DNA of 64,000 nt, from positions 44,301-108,300 of the forward strand of contig ONFE01000029.1 of assembly GCA_900316985.1 (NCBI GenBank), read 5' to 3'. Shown here piece after piece: positions 23,383 to 31,918 of this stretch (within the stretch, counting starts at the first letter, position 1; every line of letters starts with the position of its first letter). Under the pieces are notes generated by a model that saw only the letters and a program-made list of their open reading frames with translations, searched no databases and was not told the origin of the DNA. The translations under genes were made by a program, and so were the position numbers. This stretch comes from an uncultured Prevotellaceae bacterium (lineage in GTDB: Bacteria; Bacteroidota; Bacteroidia; Bacteroidales; Bacteroidaceae).

Positions 23383-24891
23383 TTAAACTGTTTTATGAAC
23401 TTCGTGTCCCTCTACATAAATGGCGGCAAACGGACGGGCCGGACACAGATTCTCACAGGCGCCACAGCCTATGCAACGGGCTTCATTGACTGAAGGTATC
23501 ATCACCGATTCCTCATCGTTCTCATCCAGCATCACCATCTCAATGGCTCCCACCGGACAATGACGCTCACAGTTGCCACATTCCACGCCGTCGGTAACAG
23601 GAATACAATTCTTCTTCACCCATACCGCATGACCTATCTGCGTACTCGACTTATCAGCCAACGTGATAGGCTGAATGGCACCTGCCGGGCACACCTCTGA
23701 ACAGCGGTTACATTCCGAACGGCAATAGCCGCGCTCATAACTCATCATAGGCTGCATCAGTTTCATCAAGTCCGTACTAGGACGAAGCACATCGTTAGGG
23801 CATTCAGAGACACAGAGTTGGCACCCCGTGCAACGTTTCTGCATATTAGAGGCAGAGAGAGAACCCGGAGGAGTGATAGGCGTATGACGTACGGGCTCCA
23901 ACTTATCCTCAATCACGGCCAGTCCGCCGTCCACCTTCTTCTTCTCCTGAGCCAAAGCAGCAGCCGTAGTAGCCAAAGCCGCCCCCACCAGGAAGGACCG
24001 GCGCCCTTCATCTACAGAATCACTAGTATTCCTAGAATCACTAGAACTACTAGAACTTCTAGTTTTTCTAGAACTACCAGCCCCTGGCCCCGCATAATGC
24101 AGACTGTCAAACTTACACTGCTCCAGACAATCCCCGCAAACCACACAACGACTGTAATCCACCGTCATGGTCTTGAAATCAATACATGAAGCCTTGCAAT
24201 TGCGCGAACACTTGCCACACTTCTTACACTTGTCTTCATCGAAACGGATCTTCAGCCAAGAAAAGCGGGCAAAGAAGCTCAGGATGGTTCCCACCGGACA
24301 AATTGTATTGCAATAGGTACGGCCATTGCGCCATGACAACACTACCAGCATTATCAGGGTAGCAAGTGCAATGATAAACGTAGGCAGCGAGCGAATCCAC
24401 ACATCCACGCTATAGAACCGGTAGCTGTTGCTATGTTCAGCCAGAAATGCCAGCACATTATTACCGGCTATCCAGATGGGCTGCAGCAGATTCTGCGCTA
24501 TACGGCCATAACTGCTGTAAGGAGCCAGCAAAGCCACCAGCGAGTTGATACCCAAGAAGAAAGCAGCCACGAAGACGACCAATATCCCATAGCGCAACCA
24601 GCGCTTCTCCTTGGAATAGGTCTGTTTGTTGGGCTTCCGCCCGATGCGGTGAATCACGTCCTGCAAGATACCAAGCGGACAGATTACCGAACAGTAGATA
24701 CGCCCCATGATCAGGGTAAGCACCACAAGCGCCACCACAACCACTACGTTCACAGCCAGCAAAGCCGGCAGGAACTGAATCTTGGCCAACCAGCCGAGCC
24801 AATGATGGAGTGTGCCGGTAAAGTCAAGAAACAACAACGTAATCAGTACCATCACAAGGGTGGACAATCCGATTCTAATTTTTCTCAGCAT
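23383..24891 (-). CDS. NapH/NapG-like membrane Fe-S fusion protein with internal Tat-like signal
   Basis: A 502-residue protein in two halves. Residues 1 to about 270 are NapH-like: four or so membrane helices, two CxxxCP motifs (YCSVICPLG, YCNTICPVG), then cytoplasmic clusters CKKCGKCSRNC and CVVCGDCLEQC. A Ser/Arg linker (about 271-292) leads to RRSFLVGAALATTAAALAQ at about 296, a twin-arginine-type segment in mid-protein. After it come further NapG-like clusters: CTGCQLCVSECP, CNRCSEVCP, CGNCERHCP and CIGCGACENLCP. The linker is encoded by a CTAG-rich repeat. The role would be quinol oxidation with electron transfer toward a periplasmic acceptor, likely the downstream reductase. The topology is inferred. 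Confidence 0.85.
   Translation of the reverse strand: MLRKIRIGLSTLVMVLITLLFLDFTGTLHHWLGWLAKIQFLPALLAVNVVVVVALVVLTLIMGRIYCSVICPLGILQDVIHRIGRKPNKQTYSKEKRWLRYGILVVFVAAFFLGINSLVALLAPYSSYGRIAQNLLQPIWIAGNNVLAFLAEHSNSYRFYSVDVWIRSLPTFIIALATLIMLVVLSWRNGRTYCNTICPVGTILSFFARFSWLKIRFDEDKCKKCGKCSRNCKASCIDFKTMTVDYSRCVVCGDCLEQCKFDSLHYAGPGAGSSRKTRSSSSSSDSRNTSDSVDEGRRSFLVGAALATTAAALAQEKKKVDGGLAVIEDKLEPVRHTPITPPGSLSASNMQKRCTGCQLCVSECPNDVLRPSTDLMKLMQPMMSYERGYCRSECNRCSEVCPAGAIQPITLADKSSTQIGHAVWVKKNCIPVTDGVECGNCERHCPVGAIEMVMLDENDEESVMIPSVNEARCIGCGACENLCPARPFAAIYVEGHEVHKTV
24015..24078. repeat. CTAG-rich repeat inside the Fe-S fusion gene
   Basis: Seven CTAG tetramers spaced 7-9 bp (CACTAGTATTCCTAGAATCA and on) encode the linker RKTRSSSSSSDSRNTSD. 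A second array of the same kind lies in the intergenic gap at 46549-46622. Confidence 0.7.
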
Positions 24892-24940
24892 ATATTCATA
24901 ATGTTTGTAATGTCCTACACAGGATAAATTCCCAGCTCTT

Positions 24941-25720
24941 TCACTCTACAGTCCTGACGATCAGAATGCTCCCTTCATAGAGCAGCCAAATGGGTAGCGA
25001 TACAATCAACAGTGTAAAGACATCCGTAGATGGAGTAATGATGGCAGCCACAATAAGCACCACTACGATAGCGTGGCGGCGGTAGCGCTTCATCCATTCA
25101 GAACGGAGCAGTCCGAACTTCGCCATCATCCACGACACTACGGGAATCTCAAAGACCACGCCCATCATCAACGACATAGCCAACAGCGTATCCACGTATG
25201 AACTCACCGTCAGCATATTCTCAACCTCCGTACTCACCTGATAGGTTCCCAGAAAACGAACCGTCAAGGGGAAAATCAACAGATAATTCACCACAACGCC
25301 CACCAGGAACATCAGATAAGCAGCCAGCGTCAGTCTCACGCTGTAGCGTCGCTCATTCTCATAGAGAGCCGGTGAGACAAACCTGAACAACAGATAGAGC
25401 AGATAGGGCGAAGCCACCAATATGCCAGCCACCATAGCCACCTTCAGGTGAACCATCATCTGCTCGGTAAGGCCCGTATTGATCAGATGGATATCAAACG
25501 GTTCCGTACCCAATATCCGGTAGATGAAAAAGTCGGCACGGCTCGGAGCCAGAACAACTTCAAACAATACCTCCTTCAAGCAGAAACACACCACGGCCAT
25601 CAGCACTGCAGCCAATAGCATCCGTATGATCTCGCCACGTAAGACGTCAAGGTGTTCCCAGAAGGTGGCAGGTTCACCACCACGCTCTCCCGCGCCTCCG
25701 TCCCTATGGTTTAGGCTCAT
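24941..25720 (-). CDS. tatC: Sec-independent translocase TatC
   Basis: A 259-residue, six-helix membrane protein: N-terminal FWEHLDVLRGEIIR (family pattern xxHLxELRxR), then FRFVSPALYENERR, which carries the conserved FxxPxL(Y)xxE motif with the essential Glu, and a C-terminal ITPSTDVFT..L..LP..LLYE. It recognises the twin-arginine signal. It overlaps tatA by 17 nt and precedes two genes that both carry twin-arginine segments. Confidence 0.93.
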   Translation of the reverse strand: MSLNHRDGGAGERGGEPATFWEHLDVLRGEIIRMLLAAVLMAVVCFCLKEVLFEVVLAPSRADFFIYRILGTEPFDIHLINTGLTEQMMVHLKVAMVAGILVASPYLLYLLFRFVSPALYENERRYSVRLTLAAYLMFLVGVVVNYLLIFPLTVRFLGTYQVSTEVENMLTVSSYVDTLLAMSLMMGVVFEIPVVSWMMAKFGLLRSEWMKRYRRHAIVVVLIVAAIITPSTDVFTLLIVSLPIWLLYEGSILIVRTVE

Positions 25721-25880
25721 CCTTTTTCTCTTCAGCCGGAGTATCGTCCTTGCCGTTCATTCCGTCCTTAAAACTCTTCACGCCTCTTCCCAAGCCGTTC
25801 ATCAGCTCAGGAACTTTCTTGCCGCCCCAAAGCAGCAACACTACAAGTACGATGAGAATAATCTCTGGTGTTCCAATCAT
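25704..25880 (-). CDS. tatA: Sec-independent translocase TatA
   Basis: A 58-residue protein: one N-terminal helix (MIGTPEIILIVLVVLLLWGG), the hinge KKVPELMNGLGRGVKSFKDG amphipathic helix, and a charged tail. The start ATG 25880 is fixed by family alignment and by a TATCTTTG promoter at 25919-25926. No separate TatB is visible, as is usual for minimal TatAC systems. Confidence 0.92.
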   Translation of the reverse strand: MIGTPEIILIVLVVLLLWGGKKVPELMNGLGRGVKSFKDGMNGKDDTPAEEKKDEPKP

Positions 25881-25918
25881 CTTCTGTCGTATTTTTTGAT
25901 TAATAGAACTTTTGGCTA

Positions 25919-25926
25919 CAAAGATA
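25919..25926 (-). promoter_or_regulatory. promoter of the tatA-tatC-redox operon
   Basis: The minus strand reads TATCTTTG, about 39 nt before ATG 25880. No other promoter is obvious before 21949, so the four genes are likely one transcript. Confidence 0.6.
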
Positions 25927-25993
25927 AGAGAATAATTTGAATCCACGAAATAAAAAACAAAAAAATAACAGTCTATGCTATCTGACATGTCTT

Positions 25994-27004
25994 TTATATT
26001 CTCAGGCCAAAGAAAGCACGGGCACGCCATTTGTTCTGATTGATCACAACGGCCGAGTCGTCAAAGACAGAGTTGTTCATCACGAGGGTAGCGCCGGCAA
26101 AATAGCGTGACGAGAAATTATGGACAATGGCGACGTGCTCATTGAAGATCATGTTGAAACGCATGTGCTGTGCCTTTCTACGCTCGCCATTGACTGTCAT
26201 GTTATTGCGGTTATAAACCACGAAGGTGGGTAACATGGAGAAGTGTAGCAGCCACTTGCGGCCAAGCACCCAGTTATAACCGTAACCTCCGCCAATTCCG
26301 ACATGACCGACATAGACACGCACTTCCGGGGCATTGGGATTTCTCTCCTTCAGCGCATCGTTGGTCTTAATGCTACCGCCCTGATAACTGATGCCTGCCA
26401 ACCACGAGCCGGCCGAGCGACGCTGGATATAGCTCTGCGTGAAAGCAGCCGGAAAAGAGAATCGACGATGGTTGAAGGTGTAGTAGGCAGCCACATTGGC
26501 AACCTTCATCGTGACGTCACCCGACTCCAATCGCGACATATTATCGTCACGGTTGATATCACCGGCCAGAGATTCCGATCGCTGGTAACTGAAGTCGAGA
26601 CTGATACGGCTGCTGTAGTAGTTGAGATTGAACTCGTAGTCCTTGTACACCCCTTTCCATTTCGCTGGATTGACCGCTACGCCGACACCTATCCCCCTGT
26701 AGATGACGGCCAGTGAAAAGGTGGTCTTGTGGCCGGTCTTGAGGTCGGCCTTCGAGTGGATGTCATTGACGGTTCCCTTCGCATGAAAGGTGTTGCCCGT
26801 CTGGTTCATCCTAACCTTCAAAGTCAGCTTTCCCTCAGGACGCACCACGAAGTTCGTATCGTAAGGCGTGCGATAATAACGGGCTGCAAGCACGCTGTCC
26901 ACCCTTGCCCTGCGTTCAGCCTGGGTCATCGCCTGAGCCTGTACATCCCCGATGGCCACCCATGCCAAAACGGCCATCATTATCCACTTAATCAATGGTC
27001 TCAT
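25994..27004 (-). CDS. DUF4421 family outer-membrane protein
   Basis: A 336-residue protein with a Sec signal (IMMAVLAWVAIGDVQAQ) and a C-terminal series of amphipathic strands typical of a small beta barrel, ending RAFFGLRI. I recognise it as DUF4421-like from the N-terminal 'YDTNFVVRPEGKLTLKVR' segment. ATG 27004 is chosen since a TATCTTTG element (plus 27029-27036) lies just upstream. Function is unknown; family members are mostly Bacteroidota outer-membrane proteins. Confidence 0.75.
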   Translation of the reverse strand: MRPLIKWIMMAVLAWVAIGDVQAQAMTQAERRARVDSVLAARYYRTPYDTNFVVRPEGKLTLKVRMNQTGNTFHAKGTVNDIHSKADLKTGHKTTFSLAVIYRGIGVGVAVNPAKWKGVYKDYEFNLNYYSSRISLDFSYQRSESLAGDINRDDNMSRLESGDVTMKVANVAAYYTFNHRRFSFPAAFTQSYIQRRSAGSWLAGISYQGGSIKTNDALKERNPNAPEVRVYVGHVGIGGGYGYNWVLGRKWLLHFSMLPTFVVYNRNNMTVNGERRKAQHMRFNMIFNEHVAIVHNFSSRYFAGATLVMNNSVFDDSAVVINQNKWRARAFFGLRI

Positions 27005-27063
27005 TATTCTATTGTCTAATTCACGGCGCAAAGATAACTAAAAAATATGAAACCACCAATTAT

Positions 27064-29478
27064 TTACAGATGAACGGCGAGGCCAAGGCGCACCTCGAAG
27101 GTGTTTGCCTTCACGTCGTCGTAGTATTTGTAACGGGTACGGCGTGAGTAGTAAGAACCTGAGAGTTCGATGCTCCAGTTCTTGGCAATATCGAACACGG
27201 TGATGGGGTTAATGACGAGCAGTGCAGCATTTCCCTTGTCGCCTTGTGAGTTGAGGTGCAGCATTTCATCTTCTGTAAGACTCGAAAGGTCGGTATCCGG
27301 ATCATAGCCCTTCCAGGTATAGATACGATAGTAGTGGGCATTGAGGATGAAGCGTCCGAAGTGGCGCAGTTCCATGTGGGTCTTGGTCTTCACACTGAAA
27401 CCGCTGCCCATGTTGTAGTCACGGTCGATGACGTTGTAATAGTCGCTCTTGGTACCACCCAGCAAGATGCCATTGAGGAAGATGCGCTGCTCCAGATGTG
27501 AGACCATGCCTACCTCGGGCATCTGGATGATGGCGCCAGGACCGAAGGCAGCAGCCTCACTGATTCGGTAAGGTGTCAGGTCGGAACCATCCTTCACAGG
27601 CTTGGAATCGAAGTAGTCGAAGTGCTGATATAGTCCGAATTCTGCCCTGATGCTCTTCCGCTCTATCATTGGCATACTCCAGAGGCGCCCCAATAGGTGT
27701 ATCTGGTTGAGAATAGGCTGGTTTTTGGACAAGCCGAAAATGAGTTCTGTCTCAAAGAAGTCGTAAGGGGCATTGTGTTCGTCTTCGTTCACAGGATCAC
27801 CGTATTGCATGGCGAAATTGATATAGGGATTGTACTCACCCTTAAAGAAGCTGCCGTCGTCACCCAGATAGCGGTCACCTATTGAAATGGATATTTCCAC
27901 GGGATTGCGGTTGTAATCGTGATAACGGTAGTGATTGTGGCGCACCGTCCAGGCATCACCGGTGGCAATACGTTTCAGCTCACCCATGGGATTAAAGATG
28001 GTGGCTCCCAGTTCCCGCCAGAAGCGCTGCCAGCCACGCTTGGAGTCATCCAGGAAGATACGGCTGATACGGTTGGTGATTTCACCGATACAGATACCGC
28101 CGAAGGTGGTGGCTATCAAGTCGTTGAGTGCAGGCGGCTCAATCTCACCAAGGAACTCCCACTCCAAGGATCCTACCATGGCTAAAGGAGCAGATTCCCA
28201 GAAGCTCAGTCCCTGAGCACGGGCAGAGTTGAAATAGAGATTGCCATGATAGGGATGCATGAAGAGGTTGGTGGAAAACTGGTCGTTGTCCCACACAAAC
28301 CCGTTCTTGAAATTCTCACCCCAGGTATGGAGCGTAGTCTGAGCAAAGTCCTGATTGGTCACCACACGGTCGAAGAAATGCACAAAGGCATTTACGCCCG
28401 TAACCTGTCCCAAGGCCCACCAGGGGTGTTTCTTGCCCAGCCCTAATGCCATGAGTGAGTCGGCAGGTGCTGTGTCTTCACTTCTATGTACTACAGACGT
28501 CTGGCGATTGGCATTGTGTGGATAACGGAACGTGACGCCGGCCTCAGCGAGGAAGCGGTTTCGATACTTCTGCTCATGATAGTAATAGCGGGTGTCGCCG
28601 TAGCCTACCGATGCGAACAGGCCTATATTGCGCGTCAACTGATAGTCAGCATTCAGGTGTGCCTGTATAGAGAATAGACGTGAGGGGCCGTCTTCGCTAT
28701 GCTTTTTGAAGGTTTCCACGTGGTAATAGCCGATATCGCCACTGAGCGAGAATTTTGGTGTAATTGGGAAGAACTGTCCCAAGCGGTAGAACACGGAACC
28801 TGAGAAATCTTCGTCGAATCCCATAAAATGGGTTCCCAGACCGAGGATGTTATAAGTACTCTTGTTGCGGAAGCGGATTGCACCGTTCATTTTTGAGCTG
28901 GTACCACCATAAACCATTACATCGATGGTGGTTTTAGGACTCACGTTAACCAAACCGATTTTATGGCCACCGCCATCTTTCGTATAGTTTATGAGACCTA
29001 CCTGCCAACCCTTGGGGTGGGAATTCGCCACATTGAACACACCTAACTGCAAGCCGTTCAGTTCTTCTGCGTAGTTATAGGCACTCACTTGCATGCCACG
29101 CATCAAGCCAGACGAGACATTGAGCAAAGAGGCAGCCTGAAGTCCCTTCTCCACGCCCATCGAGATGTTCGTGACACTGCTGAACTGCGCTCCCCGCATA
29201 GGAGAAGTTGAAATATTGGAGAAGCCTGAGAGCTGGAGGCCATTCACGCATCCGGCATAGTTTGACAACATATTGGCTTGCACGCCCTTCAATGTGTCAG
29301 TATGGCTGGTTACGCCCACGCTGAATTTGGTCACACGCGTGGTATCCTCCAGATGGTTCTTCCCAAGGTCAATGGCGAGGCCATGACGGATTTGGGCGGA
29401 GGCCATCGTGGCCACCATCCATGTTGGGACTACCAATAATAGTTTGAAGTTGAATCTCTTCATAATCTTTCTATTCAT
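27064..29478 (-). CDS. DUF3943-containing outer-membrane protein with N-terminal repeat region
   Basis: An 804-residue protein with a signal peptide (VVPTWMVATMASAQ). Residues about 50-190 contain seven to eight degenerate repeats of the form 'G.Q.S.F.N.....MRG.Q' (GLQLSGFSNIS, GAQFSSVTNIS, GLQAASLLNVS, GMQVSAYNY, GLQLGVFNV), suggesting a beta-helix or barrel strands. The second half matches the DUF3943 pattern (HPWWALGQVTGVNAFVHFFDR; WESAPLAMVGSLEWEF). The frame is open far upstream, but ATG 29478 overlaps the stop of the ABC permease as ATGA, so that start is preferred. It is the last gene of the exporter cluster. Confidence 0.75.
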   Translation of the reverse strand: MNRKIMKRFNFKLLLVVPTWMVATMASAQIRHGLAIDLGKNHLEDTTRVTKFSVGVTSHTDTLKGVQANMLSNYAGCVNGLQLSGFSNISTSPMRGAQFSSVTNISMGVEKGLQAASLLNVSSGLMRGMQVSAYNYAEELNGLQLGVFNVANSHPKGWQVGLINYTKDGGGHKIGLVNVSPKTTIDVMVYGGTSSKMNGAIRFRNKSTYNILGLGTHFMGFDEDFSGSVFYRLGQFFPITPKFSLSGDIGYYHVETFKKHSEDGPSRLFSIQAHLNADYQLTRNIGLFASVGYGDTRYYYHEQKYRNRFLAEAGVTFRYPHNANRQTSVVHRSEDTAPADSLMALGLGKKHPWWALGQVTGVNAFVHFFDRVVTNQDFAQTTLHTWGENFKNGFVWDNDQFSTNLFMHPYHGNLYFNSARAQGLSFWESAPLAMVGSLEWEFLGEIEPPALNDLIATTFGGICIGEITNRISRIFLDDSKRGWQRFWRELGATIFNPMGELKRIATGDAWTVRHNHYRYHDYNRNPVEISISIGDRYLGDDGSFFKGEYNPYINFAMQYGDPVNEDEHNAPYDFFETELIFGLSKNQPILNQIHLLGRLWSMPMIERKSIRAEFGLYQHFDYFDSKPVKDGSDLTPYRISEAAAFGPGAIIQMPEVGMVSHLEQRIFLNGILLGGTKSDYYNVIDRDYNMGSGFSVKTKTHMELRHFGRFILNAHYYRIYTWKGYDPDTDLSSLTEDEMLHLNSQGDKGNAALLVINPITVFDIAKNWSIELSGSYYSRRTRYKYYDDVKANTFEVRLGLAVHL

Positions 29479-30671
29479 ATGTTCGCCCACTTCTTTGCTA
29501 ACCGGAACTGGTAGCGATAGACAAGGCAGGCCATGCCGAGATAGGCGGCAGCCTGAATCCAGAGAATGCGGAGCTCGGGAAGGACCTGACTGATGCTGGC
29601 TCCCATGGAGTTGACGCGGATGAAAGCACGCACACCAAAGGTGCTGGGGAAAAGCCAGGAGACGCCCTGCCAGTAGCTGGGAATGCTGGACTGCGGCCAT
29701 GAAACGCCGGTCAGGAAAAGCAGGGGCACGGATACGAATACCATGATGAGCATCACATTCTCGCGGTAGCGCACCAGACATGAAACAGTCATTCCGAAGA
29801 AGATGCTGGCCATGGTGTAAGGCAGGAGCAGCCAGAACAGGTTCCATCCAATGCCAAGTTGCGGGAATGCGAACATACGCGGAACAGCCATCGAGAGGTA
29901 GGCGGCGGCCACGGCACCAATCATGCTGTAGCAGAGAGCCTTGCCCCAAACAATGCGGTAGGCGCCGCGATAGTGCGGGTCGTCGTCGGGAATGAGCTGA
30001 CCATTGCGGTGGCGCTCGCGGGCCGTTCCGGCTGCCATACCAATACCGAGGGCGATGGCCTGCTGAAGGAGAATCATCAGCACGCCGGGCAGCACGCACG
30101 AACCATAGCCGCCCGAAGGATTGAACATGGCCACGCCATCGACGGCCAGAGGCTGCGCGGTAATGGCATCCTCTCGCTTGGTGTAGTTGCCTGCCTTCTT
30201 GATGTTCAGCCCTGCGCCGAGACGGCCAGCCTCGATCATGGCAGTCTGATAGACATTCTTATAGGCGAGCATGAGCGACATGTCGCAATAGACGCTGACG
30301 GTGGCCTGCTCGCCGCGATTGACGCGCTCGGCAAAGTCAGACGGTATGAGGTAGATGCCACGGACGAGCTGCCGGCTGATGAGCGAACGCGCTTCGTCGA
30401 GGTCCTCTGCATAGTATCTTATCTGCACATCGGGCGTAGCGTCGCAGTCTTTGATGAACTGCCTCGAAAGGGCTGAGTGCGACTGGTCTACGACCACCAC
30501 TGGGGTTTCGTGCAGCGTCTCGTTGTTGTATATCCACGAGTAGAGCAGCGGATAGCCCAGCGGCACGACGACGAGGAACATCAGCACGCCTTCGTCCTTG
30601 ATGACTTTAATCATTTCGTTCCGCCAGATGTGGAGCACATCGGTAAAATGTTGTTTCAGTCTTTCTATCAT
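29475..30671 (-). CDS. ABC-2 type exporter permease
   Basis: A 398-residue membrane protein: one N-terminal helix (VLMFLVVVPLGYPLLYS), a large extracytoplasmic domain (about 40-190), and five C-terminal helices including the ABC-2 signature region. It resembles YhhJ/YbhR-type drug or lipid exporters. It follows a second ABC-2 permease and an HlyD adaptor on the same strand. No ATP-binding subunit is encoded here, so an ATPase from elsewhere would be needed. It is coupled to the DUF3943 gene by a 4-nt overlap. Confidence 0.88.
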   Translation of the reverse strand: MIERLKQHFTDVLHIWRNEMIKVIKDEGVLMFLVVVPLGYPLLYSWIYNNETLHETPVVVVDQSHSALSRQFIKDCDATPDVQIRYYAEDLDEARSLISRQLVRGIYLIPSDFAERVNRGEQATVSVYCDMSLMLAYKNVYQTAMIEAGRLGAGLNIKKAGNYTKREDAITAQPLAVDGVAMFNPSGGYGSCVLPGVLMILLQQAIALGIGMAAGTARERHRNGQLIPDDDPHYRGAYRIVWGKALCYSMIGAVAAAYLSMAVPRMFAFPQLGIGWNLFWLLLPYTMASIFFGMTVSCLVRYRENVMLIMVFVSVPLLFLTGVSWPQSSIPSYWQGVSWLFPSTFGVRAFIRVNSMGASISQVLPELRILWIQAAAYLGMACLVYRYQFRLAKKWANI

Positions 30672-30698
30672 AATCTATTCTACTTACTTCTTCTCCCC

Positions 30699-31868
30699 TT
30701 AAGGAATATAGACATAATTCAACATTGCATTTTTAACTTTACGAAGAACAAACCAGGGCAGCAGCGTGAAGGCCACGAGTGCCACGAGGTGGAACCAGAC
30801 GTCGATAACGGGGAAACCGTTGAGCACCGTTGCCTGATAGATCATCCAGTAGTGACGCAGGGGGAACAGCCACGACATTGACTGCAGCGGCGGGTCCATT
30901 CCCAGGATGGGGAAAGCCGAGCCGCACATCGACAAACCAAGTACCGACCACAGCGAACTGATACTCATCGACATGCGAAGCGAGGGCATTATTCCGAATG
31001 TGAAAATACCGAAACCGAGCGAAGCTGCCACCTGCAAGAGGGTAAGCCTTACGATGCTCCATGTGTCGCCGAGGCGTGGAAAATGAAGCACGTCGAAGAT
31101 ATAATACAGGAAGGCGAATATCACGAGCAGGAACACCAGCGCGTGGACGATGTACTTACCGATGATGGCCACGACAATGTTGCCGTCGGCACGGGCAAGC
31201 CATTCCTTGCCTGTATCGAACTTCATCTCCATACCAAGCGAGTAGGACGAGAGCAGCGCCATAAAGAGCATCAGGATGCCTGGCACGAATACGGTGGTCA
31301 GCGAGTAGTTGTAGCTGCCTTCAGGATTGGCTATCATGTGTGCGTCGATGGTGACAGGCTGCAGGGCTGCCTTGATCTGTCCATCCGTGGCACCCTTGGC
31401 GCTCAGCGTGGCTTTTCCCACGGCCATCGAACCGAGCATACCGATGGTCTTCAGGTCTTTTGAGGCCATCGAACCAGCCGTCATACATGTCATCGTGTAG
31501 TAATACGAGATTTTCGGCTGTCGGCCTGCCATCAGCTTCGCCGCCGTGCCTTCAGGAATATAAAGGTAGGCATAGACCCTGCCTTCCTGCATGGCGTTGC
31601 GTGCCTCGGTTACATTGGCGAAGCGATACACAACGCGCGAGTTCTGCATGGCATCGAGGTTGCGCACCAGACCGCGCGAAGTGGCGCTGTTGTCCTGGTC
31701 CACCACGCCGATGGGCAGGTCCTGCGGGATTCCGTCGTCGAGCATCGTGGTGAAGAAGAGCACCAGCATCACCGGGAACACAATCATGCAGAAACCGTAG
31801 ATGCGGTTCTTGCGCAGGATGTTGAGTTCGCGCAGCGCAATGTCGAGGATTTGTCTGAGATATTTCAT
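30699..31868 (-). CDS. ABC-2 type exporter permease
   Basis: A 389-residue protein with the same plan as its neighbour: N-terminal helix (FCMIVFPVMLVLFFTTML), an extracytoplasmic domain with 'LPIGVVDQDNSATSRGLVRNLDA', then five helices with the ABC-2 pattern (PGILMLFMALLSSYSLGMEMKFDTGKEW). The two permeases probably form a heterodimer that works with the HlyD adaptor and the TolC-like channel upstream. It starts 42 nt after the adaptor's stop. Confidence 0.88.
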   Translation of the reverse strand: MKYLRQILDIALRELNILRKNRIYGFCMIVFPVMLVLFFTTMLDDGIPQDLPIGVVDQDNSATSRGLVRNLDAMQNSRVVYRFANVTEARNAMQEGRVYAYLYIPEGTAAKLMAGRQPKISYYYTMTCMTAGSMASKDLKTIGMLGSMAVGKATLSAKGATDGQIKAALQPVTIDAHMIANPEGSYNYSLTTVFVPGILMLFMALLSSYSLGMEMKFDTGKEWLARADGNIVVAIIGKYIVHALVFLLVIFAFLYYIFDVLHFPRLGDTWSIVRLTLLQVAASLGFGIFTFGIMPSLRMSMSISSLWSVLGLSMCGSAFPILGMDPPLQSMSWLFPLRHYWMIYQATVLNGFPVIDVWFHLVALVAFTLLPWFVLRKVKNAMLNYVYIP

Positions 31869-31890
31869 TGATGATTCAATTATCTCTTAA

Positions 31891-31918
31891 CACTTATCAT
31901 TTATCACTCATCACTTCT
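31891..31918. repeat. period-7 micro-repeat between permease and adaptor genes
   Basis: Heptamers CACTTAT, CATTTAT, CACTCAT and CACTTCT lie in tandem, running into the 3' end of the HlyD-family gene. Confidence 0.5.

Noticed and set aside
25704-26030. Longer N-terminal extension of TatA
   Set aside because: The extra 50 residues lie across the promoter and are unlike TatA.
27064-30099. 1011-residue version of the DUF3943 protein
   Set aside because: The upstream 200 residues are an antisense-like, Arg/Pro-rich reading of the ABC permease gene; the signal peptide begins after ATG 29478.
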